Source of the DNA: Streptomyces sp. cg36
GTDB taxonomy: Bacteria; Actinomycetota; Actinomycetes; Streptomycetales; Streptomycetaceae
Assembly (NCBI RefSeq): GCF_041080675.1
Contig: NZ_CP163520.1
Coordinates: 2,294,001-2,358,000 of the forward strand
Length of the DNA: 64,000 nt
Direction: 5' to 3'
A program made the translations under genes and the position numbers. Under the pieces are notes generated by a model, which was not told where the DNA came from, did not search any database, and saw only the letters and a list, made by a program, of their open reading frames with translations. The first letter of the stretch is position 1, and every line of letters starts with the position of its first letter. Below are positions 59,000 through 64,000 of the stretch, in pieces.

Positions 59000-61219
59000 C
59001 TACCTCCGCGCCGAAGTGGTCAGCCCCCAGCCGTACGGGAACAGCGGGTCGTACCCCGCGTCCCCCGGGTGCAGCGGGGCCGCCGCCTCGGTGCGGGGCC
59101 AGCCGACCGGGAGGCGGCCGGTGAAGGGGCGCCGGCCGAACAGCACGTCGGCCACCCCCTCGCCCTCGCTGCCCGGCAGCCAGGAGGCGACCAGCGCGGG
59201 GGCCGTCGCGGCCCGGCCGTCCAGGACCAGCGGGCGCCCCGAGACCACCAGGACCACACAGCGCAGCGCCCCGCACACCTTCTCCACCACCGCCCGGTCG
59301 GCGGCGGACAGGGCGAGGGTGTGTCCGTTGCCGACGTCGCCGACGCCCTCCGCGTACGGCGCCTCGCCCACCACGGCCACCCCGACGTCGTGCCCGGCCG
59401 TGGGCGCGGACGCGTCGGCGGAGTAGGTGAGCGAGGGGGCCGCCCGGCGCATCCCCGCCAGGATCGTGGTGCCGGTGGTGGTGCGGCCGGAGCCGCCCTG
59501 CCAGCTCACCGTCCAGCCGCCCGTCTGCTGGCCGAGGTCGTCCGCCCGCGCCCCGGCCACGTACACCTTCCGCCCCGGGGCCAGCGGCAGCAGCCCGCCC
59601 TCGTTCCTCAGCAGCACCTGCGACTTCGCGACCGCCTCGCGGGCCACCGCGCGGTGCTCGGGCGAGCCCACCGCGGCGAGGCGGGCGGGGTCGGCGTAGG
59701 GCCGCTCGAAGAGGCCGAGGCGGAACTTCTGGGTGAGGACCCGGGAGACCGCGTCGTCGATCCGGGCCGGGGCGATCCGGCCCGCCCGCACCTCGCGCTC
59801 CAGGGTCGCGGTGAAGGTCCGGTAGTCGGTGGGGACCATGACCATGTCGACGCCCGCGTTGATCGCGGTGCGCACGTCGGAGGCGTAGTCGCCGGGCAGT
59901 TGGTCGATCGCCGCCCAGTCGCTGACCACGAAGCCGCTGAAGCCCATCCGGCCCTTCAGCTCCCCCCGCAGCATCTCGGCGTCGCCGTGCAGCTTCACCG
60001 GGCCCCGCCCGTCGCGCAGGTCGAGCGAGGAGTAGGAGGCCATCACGCTGCCCACGCCCCGCCGCACCGCCTCGGCGAACGGCGGCAGGTGCACCCGCTC
60101 CAGTTCGCGCCGGGTGAGGGTGGTGACGCCCTGGTCCAGGGTGTACGAGCCGGTGCGGGACGAGCCGTACGCGGTGCCGCCGTCGCCCACGAAGTGCTTG
60201 GCGGTGGCCAGGACCTTGTCGGTACGGGCCAGGTCACCGCCGTCCGCGCGGCCCTGCATCCCGGTGACGACCGAGGCCATCGCGGTGACCAGGGCGCTCT
60301 CCTCGCCGTAGCTCTCGTACGTCCGTCCCCAGCGGGTGTCGCGGACCACGCACAGACAGGGCGCGAAGTCCCAGGGGATGCCGGTGGCCCGGACCTCGGC
60401 GGCGGTCACCGCGCCCGCCCGCTCGGCGAGTTCGGGGTCGTGGGCGGCGCCGATGCCGATGGCGTGCGGCAGGACGGTCGCCCCGACGACGTTGTTGTGC
60501 CCGTGGACCGCGTCCACCCCGTACAGCAGCGGGATCTGCAACCGGGCGGCCCGGGTGCGCAGTTGGTAGCCGTCGACCATCCGCGCCCAGGCGGCCGGGG
60601 TGTTGGGGACCGGCGCGGAGCCGCCGCCGGAGAGCAGCGAGCCCAGGCCGACGGAGGCGATGTCGGACGGCGGGGCCAGGGCGCCCCGCTCGGCCTGTGC
60701 CAGCTGTCCGGCCTTCTCGGCGGGCGTCATCCGGGACAGCAGGTCCGCCACCCGCCGCTCCACCGGCAGCGCGGGGTCCAGATAGGGCAGCCCGTGCGCG
60801 TCCACCACGACCAGCGGCGCCTCCCCGGGGGCCCGCGCGCCGGTGACGGTCAGGGCCAGCGGCACCGTCCGGGCCTCGGCCGCGCCCGGGACGCGGCGGG
60901 TGGCCACCTCGACCGTGCGGGCCGCGCCCGAGGGGGTCCCGGCGGGGAAGGTGAGCGTGCCCGAGACGGGCCGGTAGTCGGTGCCGGGCACGGCCGAGCC
61001 GCCAAAGGTGCGGTAGCCGACCGTCACCGGGGCGGCGAGCGGCGCCGCCCCCTCGGTGGTCACGGTGAGCCGCACCCGGGCGGTGCGGCCTTGCGCGACC
61101 GCGTGCACCGGGCCGTCCACCAGGACCTCGGCGGGGACGGTCGGCGGGTCCGCGGCGGCGGCGAGCGACCCGGCGAGCAGGGCCCCGGCGGTGAGGACGG
61201 CGAGGCGTGTGGGGGGCAT
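59000..61219 (-). CDS. Secreted glycoside hydrolase family 3 (beta-glucosidase type) with N-terminal Calx-beta-like domain
   Basis: This 739-aa exported beta-glycosidase has a signal peptide (about 1-24) and an N-terminal beta-sandwich of Calx-beta type (about 35-130, with GYRTFGGSAVPGTDYRPVSGTLTF). The GH3 N-terminal TIM barrel starts near 145 with LPVERRVADLLSRMTPAEKAGQL. It includes the substrate-binding stretch ATAKHFVGDGG and the nucleophile in FVVSDWAAID (Asp at about 431). The GH3 C-terminal domain ends PYGWGL. The Calx-beta extension may aid secretion or binding. A perfect 20-bp palindrome lies 29 bp upstream. Specificity cannot be set. Confidence 0.9.
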   Translation of the reverse strand: MPPTRLAVLTAGALLAGSLAAAADPPTVPAEVLVDGPVHAVAQGRTARVRLTVTTEGAAPLAAPVTVGYRTFGGSAVPGTDYRPVSGTLTFPAGTPSGAARTVEVATRRVPGAAEARTVPLALTVTGARAPGEAPLVVVDAHGLPYLDPALPVERRVADLLSRMTPAEKAGQLAQAERGALAPPSDIASVGLGSLLSGGGSAPVPNTPAAWARMVDGYQLRTRAARLQIPLLYGVDAVHGHNNVVGATVLPHAIGIGAAHDPELAERAGAVTAAEVRATGIPWDFAPCLCVVRDTRWGRTYESYGEESALVTAMASVVTGMQGRADGGDLARTDKVLATAKHFVGDGGTAYGSSRTGSYTLDQGVTTLTRRELERVHLPPFAEAVRRGVGSVMASYSSLDLRDGRGPVKLHGDAEMLRGELKGRMGFSGFVVSDWAAIDQLPGDYASDVRTAINAGVDMVMVPTDYRTFTATLEREVRAGRIAPARIDDAVSRVLTQKFRLGLFERPYADPARLAAVGSPEHRAVAREAVAKSQVLLRNEGGLLPLAPGRKVYVAGARADDLGQQTGGWTVSWQGGSGRTTTGTTILAGMRRAAPSLTYSADASAPTAGHDVGVAVVGEAPYAEGVGDVGNGHTLALSAADRAVVEKVCGALRCVVLVVSGRPLVLDGRAATAPALVASWLPGSEGEGVADVLFGRRPFTGRLPVGWPRTEAAAPLHPGDAGYDPLFPYGWGLTTSARR

Positions 61220-61247
61220 GGCGGCTCCTCTGACCCGGCGGACACGG

Positions 61248-61267
61248 TGATCGCCGCGCGGCGATCA
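61248..61267 (-). promoter_or_regulatory. Perfect 20-bp palindrome upstream of the GH3 gene
   Basis: TGATCGCCGCGCGGCGATCA is fully self-complementary. It sits 29 bp before the GH3 start and 75 bp after the cimA stop. It may be an operator for the GH3 gene or, less likely because no loop exists without opening the stem, a cimA terminator. Confidence 0.6.
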
Positions 61268-61342
61268 TGTCGAGTACAGCGGGTACGGGAGGTCCGGCCC
61301 AGCACATCCGGGCGCGCGGGGCGGCGGGTCGCCGCGCCCGGA

Positions 61343-62965
61343 CTACTCGGTGGGCTCCACCCCGGCCCGCAGCAGGCCGTAGGTGTACGCGTCCTCCAGC
61401 GCGCCCCAGGAGGCGCCGATGATGTTGGTGGCGACGCCCACGGTGGCCCAGTCGCCGGTGCCGTCGGTGGTGGTGATCAGGACCCGGGTGGTGGAGTCGG
61501 TGCCGTGGCGGCCCTCCAGGATGCGGACCTTGTAGTCGACCAGCTCCAGCTTGGCGAGCTGGGGGTAGATGCGCTCCAGGCCCACCCGCAGGGCGCGGTC
61601 CAGGGCGTTGACCGGGCCGTTGCCCTCCGCCGTCGCCACGATCCGCTCGCCCTTGGCCCACAGCTTCACGGTGGCCTCGTTGGCGTGGGTGCCGTCGGGG
61701 CGGTCCTCGACGATGGCCCGCCAGGACTCGATCCGGAAGTACTTGCGGGCGCGGCCCTCGGCCTCGGCGCGCAGCAGCAGCTCGAAGGAGGCGTCGGCGG
61801 CCTCGTAGGTGTAGCCCTGGAGCTCGCGCTCCTTGACCCGGGCGACCACCCGGCCGACCAGCTCGCGGTCGCCGCCCAGGTCGACGCCGAGCTCCTTGCC
61901 CTTGAGCTCGATGGAGGCGCGCCCGGCCATGTCGGAGACCAGCATCCGGATGCGGTTGCCGACCAGGCCCGGGTCGATGTGCTGGTACAGGTCCGGGTCG
62001 ACCTTGATCGCGGAGGCGTGCAGCCCGGCCTTGTGCGCGAACGCGGAGACGCCGACGTACGGCTGGTGCGTGGCGGGGGTGAGGTTCACGACCTCGGCGA
62101 TGGCGTGCGAGATGCGGGTCATCTCGGCGAGCGAGCCCTCGGGCAGCACCTTCTTGCCGTACTTCAGCTCCAGCGCGGCCACCACCGGGAAGAGGTTGGC
62201 GTTGCCGACGCGCTCGCCGTAGCCGTTGGCGGTGCACTGGACGTGGGTGGCGCCCGCGTCCACGGCGGCCAGCGTGTTGGCGACGGCGCAGCCGGTGTCG
62301 TCCTGGGCGTGGATGCCCAGGCGCGCGCCGGTGTCGGCGAGGACGGTGGCGACCACGGCCTGGATCTGGGCGGGCAGCATGCCGCCGTTGGTGTCGCAGA
62401 GGATCACGACGTCGGCGCCGGAGTCGGCTGCGGCCCGCACCACCGACTTGGCGTACTCGGGGTTGGCCCGGTAGCCGTCGAAGAAGTGCTCGCAGTCCAC
62501 GAAGACCCGGCGGCCCTGGCCGCACAGGTACGAGACCGTGTCCCGGACCATCTCCAGGTTCTCGTCCAGGGTGGTGCGCAGCGCCAGTTCCACATGGCGG
62601 TCGTGGGACTTGGCGACCAGGGTGATCACCGGGGCGCCGGACGCGAGCAGCGCCTTGACCTGCGGGTCCTCGGCGGCTCTGCCACCGGGGCGGCGGGTGG
62701 CGCCGAACGCGACCAGCTGGGCGTTGCGGAACCGGATCTCGTGCTGGGCGCGGGCGAAGAACTCGGTGTCGCGGGGGTTGGCACCCGGCCAGCCGCCCTC
62801 GATGAAACCCACGCCGAAGTCGTCGAGGTGCCGTGCGATCGTCAGCTTGTCCGCGACAGTGAGGTTGATGCCCTCGCGCTGGGCGCCGTCGCGCAGCGTG
62901 GTGTCGAAGACGTGGAACGCGTCGTCGGCCCGTGGGCTCTCTTCGGGTGCCTCGTTGGTCGTCAT
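61343..62965 (-). CDS. cimA: Citramalate synthase CimA
   Basis: This 540-aa LeuA/homocitrate-synthase-type enzyme makes (R)-citramalate from pyruvate and acetyl-CoA. That gives a threonine-independent route to isoleucine. The N-terminal aldolase-type domain opens FDTTLRDGAQREGINLTVADKL and has FIEGGWPGANPRDTEFF, DTNGGMLPAQIQA and CTANGYGERVGNANL. The regulatory LeuA dimer domain is C-terminal (about 395-535). The GWPGANP stretch separates it from true LeuA. It starts at ATG 62965. A T-tailed hairpin and a short candidate leader lie upstream. Confidence 0.9.
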   Translation of the reverse strand: MTTNEAPEESPRADDAFHVFDTTLRDGAQREGINLTVADKLTIARHLDDFGVGFIEGGWPGANPRDTEFFARAQHEIRFRNAQLVAFGATRRPGGRAAEDPQVKALLASGAPVITLVAKSHDRHVELALRTTLDENLEMVRDTVSYLCGQGRRVFVDCEHFFDGYRANPEYAKSVVRAAADSGADVVILCDTNGGMLPAQIQAVVATVLADTGARLGIHAQDDTGCAVANTLAAVDAGATHVQCTANGYGERVGNANLFPVVAALELKYGKKVLPEGSLAEMTRISHAIAEVVNLTPATHQPYVGVSAFAHKAGLHASAIKVDPDLYQHIDPGLVGNRIRMLVSDMAGRASIELKGKELGVDLGGDRELVGRVVARVKERELQGYTYEAADASFELLLRAEAEGRARKYFRIESWRAIVEDRPDGTHANEATVKLWAKGERIVATAEGNGPVNALDRALRVGLERIYPQLAKLELVDYKVRILEGRHGTDSTTRVLITTTDGTGDWATVGVATNIIGASWGALEDAYTYGLLRAGVEPTE

Positions 62966-63069
62966 GCTGCTGTGACTCCTGTCGGGTGAGTGGCTCCGGA
63001 TTCTCTGGCTCCACTGCCCCCATCATCGCGTGCGGCTCGCGTCCGGCCGTGGTGGGCCGGGAAACGAAA

Positions 63070-63095
63070 AGACCCCTCGCGGGTGCGAAGGGTCT
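63070..63095 (-). terminator. Intrinsic terminator or attenuator between the MFS gene and cimA
   Basis: On the minus strand AGACCCTTCGC (rc of 63085-63095) pairs with GCGAGGGGTCT (rc of 63070-63080) with one mismatch, around ACCC, and is followed by TTTCGTTT. It lies 150 bp after the MFS stop and 105 bp before the cimA ATG, so it may end the former or attenuate the latter. Confidence 0.7.
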
Positions 63096-63245
63096 GCGCG
63101 CGGGTCTGGGGCACGATGCCGCTGCCGCGGGGGTTCACCGCGGGTTCAGCGGTCACTGCGGACCGGCGCGCTGCTGTCCATAATCATGGTGAAAGCGAGC
63201 ACGTCGGCAGTCTGCCACACGCCGCACGGCGGGCGGGACGGGGTC

Positions 63246-64000
63246 TCAGGATGCGGGCACCCCGTCCGCGGCGGGCCGGGCGGCCGGGGCGGCGGCCGGG
63301 CCCGCGACCCGGTTCAGGTCGATGTCCCGGGTCTCCCGCATCGTCAGGTACACCACCAGGCTCACCGCCGCGCACCCCGCCACGTACCAGTAGAACCCGG
63401 ACTCGATGCCGCCCTTCTTGAACCACAGCGCCACGTACTCCGCGGTCCCGCCGAACAGGGCGTTGGCGAGGGCGTACGGCAGGGCCACGCCCAGGGCGCG
63501 GATGCCGGTCGGGAAGAGCTCGGCCTTCACACAGGCGTTGATCGAGGTGTAGCCGGTGACGACGACCAGCGCGAGGAGCGCGAGGCCGAAGGCCGGCCAG
63601 AACGTACCGGCGTGCCGCAGCATCGTCATGATCGGCACGGTCAGGAACGTCGAGCCGACCGCGAAGGTGATCAGCAGCGGCCGGCGGCCGATCCGGTCCG
63701 AGAGCATGCCCGCCAGCGGCTGCAGGCACATGAAGACGAACAGCGCGCAGAAGCTGACCAGAGACGCCGTCTGCTTCTCCATGCCCGCGCTCTTGGAGAG
63801 GAACTTCGTCAGATAGGTGGTGTACGTGTAGTAAGCGACCGTGCCGCCCATCGTCAGCGCCATGACCAGGAACGCCTCCCGGCGGTGCGCCCACAGCGCC
63901 TTCAGGGTGCCCCGGTCGGCCTCGTGCGCCGCGCCCGACTCCGCGTACACCTCGGTCTCCAGCATGTTGCGCCGCAGGTAGAAGACGATCGCGGCGCCCA
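63246..64000 (-). CDS. MFS metabolite:H+ symporter, C-terminal part (gene runs off the window)
   Basis: Only the C-terminal half is present. It joins at the window edge with GAAIVFYLRRN and continues MLETEVYAESG, an interdomain cytoplasmic loop. The visible portion has about six membrane helices, AYYTYTTYLTKFL, LAGMLSDRIGRRPLL (the MFS A-like loop) and ELFPTGIRALGVALPYALANALFGG, typical of the metabolite:H+ symporter (ProP/KgtP/ShiA-like) family. A 25-residue Ala/Pro-rich tail follows. The N-terminal half lies outside the window, and the substrate is unknown. Confidence 0.88.
   Translation of the reverse strand, partial: GAAIVFYLRRNMLETEVYAESGAAHEADRGTLKALWAHRREAFLVMALTMGGTVAYYTYTTYLTKFLSKSAGMEKQTASLVSFCALFVFMCLQPLAGMLSDRIGRRPLLITFAVGSTFLTVPIMTMLRHAGTFWPAFGLALLALVVVTGYTSINACVKAELFPTGIRALGVALPYALANALFGGTAEYVALWFKKGGIESGFYWYVAGCAAVSLVVYLTMRETRDIDLNRVAGPAAAPAARPAADGVPAS

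Noticed and set aside
57515..62989. Single plus-strand frame of over 1800 codons
   Set aside because: It is antisense to the TPM-like, GH3 and cimA genes. Its composition (His, Arg, Gly, Asp-rich, no motifs) is the GC-rich reverse-complement shadow of those genes.

Overview
The window is high-GC actinobacterial chromosome and almost certainly Streptomyces. Evidence is the strong GC bias at third codon positions, frequent GTG starts, the lysine-tailed HU protein HupS, two CvnABCD conservons, an AccB/AccE acyl-CoA carboxylase pair and GlcP beside smc. From memory, gene order follows the S. coelicolor core region from about ftsY (SCO5580) down to cimA (SCO5529), so most of it is housekeeping DNA. 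The stretch from about 51.4 to 61.2 kb looks more accessory.

Layout. 0-5 kb: 5' part of ftsY, an NCS1 permease, a luciferase-like oxidoreductase and glucose permease glcP, which has an elaborate promoter. 5-13 kb: smc, a 72-aa coiled-coil protein, acylphosphatase, a secreted CAP-domain protein, an HxlR regulator and mutM. 12.2-20.3 kb: a minus-strand block of rnc, rpmF, a DUF177 gene, a DivIVA/ATPase-b-like coiled coil, coaD, rsmD, recG and a YloV/FakA-like gene. 20.5-26.6 kb: rpmB, thiL-thiD, a lone Lrp ligand domain, a DUF3515 lipoprotein, ddlA and plsC-gpsA. 26.7-32.1 kb: cofC, two small proteins, hupS, and leuCD divergent from its regulator ndgR. 32.2-32.8 kb: an array of eight GTTCCCCGCGCCCCT-type repeats. 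32.8-38.2 kb: a MerR/DUF4188 divergent pair, five tRNA genes (three Glu-CTC, two Gln-CTG), a HAD hydrolase with a truncated copy of its own 5' end beside it, gltX, a FAH-family hydrolase and a 60-aa protein with a duplicated ANPRRTTL motif.

38.6-49.4 kb holds two tandem conservons (cvnA1-D1 and cvnA2-D2). Each encodes a sensor-kinase-like membrane protein, a Roadblock protein, a DUF742 protein and a Ras-like GTPase. The copies share perfectly identical nucleotide blocks embedded in otherwise diverged DNA. 49.5-51.3 kb carries accB-accE. The rest holds secreted degradative enzymes (PL8 lyase, M64 peptidase, GH3 glycosidase), an XRE/TPR regulator, a YceI protein, a TPM-like membrane protein, citramalate synthase cimA and the 3' part of an MFS symporter.

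Functional links. tRNA-Glu and tRNA-Gln lie on the same strand just downstream of the gltX region, fitting one GluRS that charges both. leuCD, ndgR and cimA concern branched-chain amino acids. The YceD(DUF177)-rpmF-rnc block links ribosome synthesis and RNA processing. The best candidates for something undescribed are the ANPRRTTL protein, the identity mosaic and shared upstream 12-mer of the conservons, the RP-repeat tail of CvnA1, the layered glcP operator region and the hairpin that buries a Shine-Dalgarno sequence at 2.38 kb.
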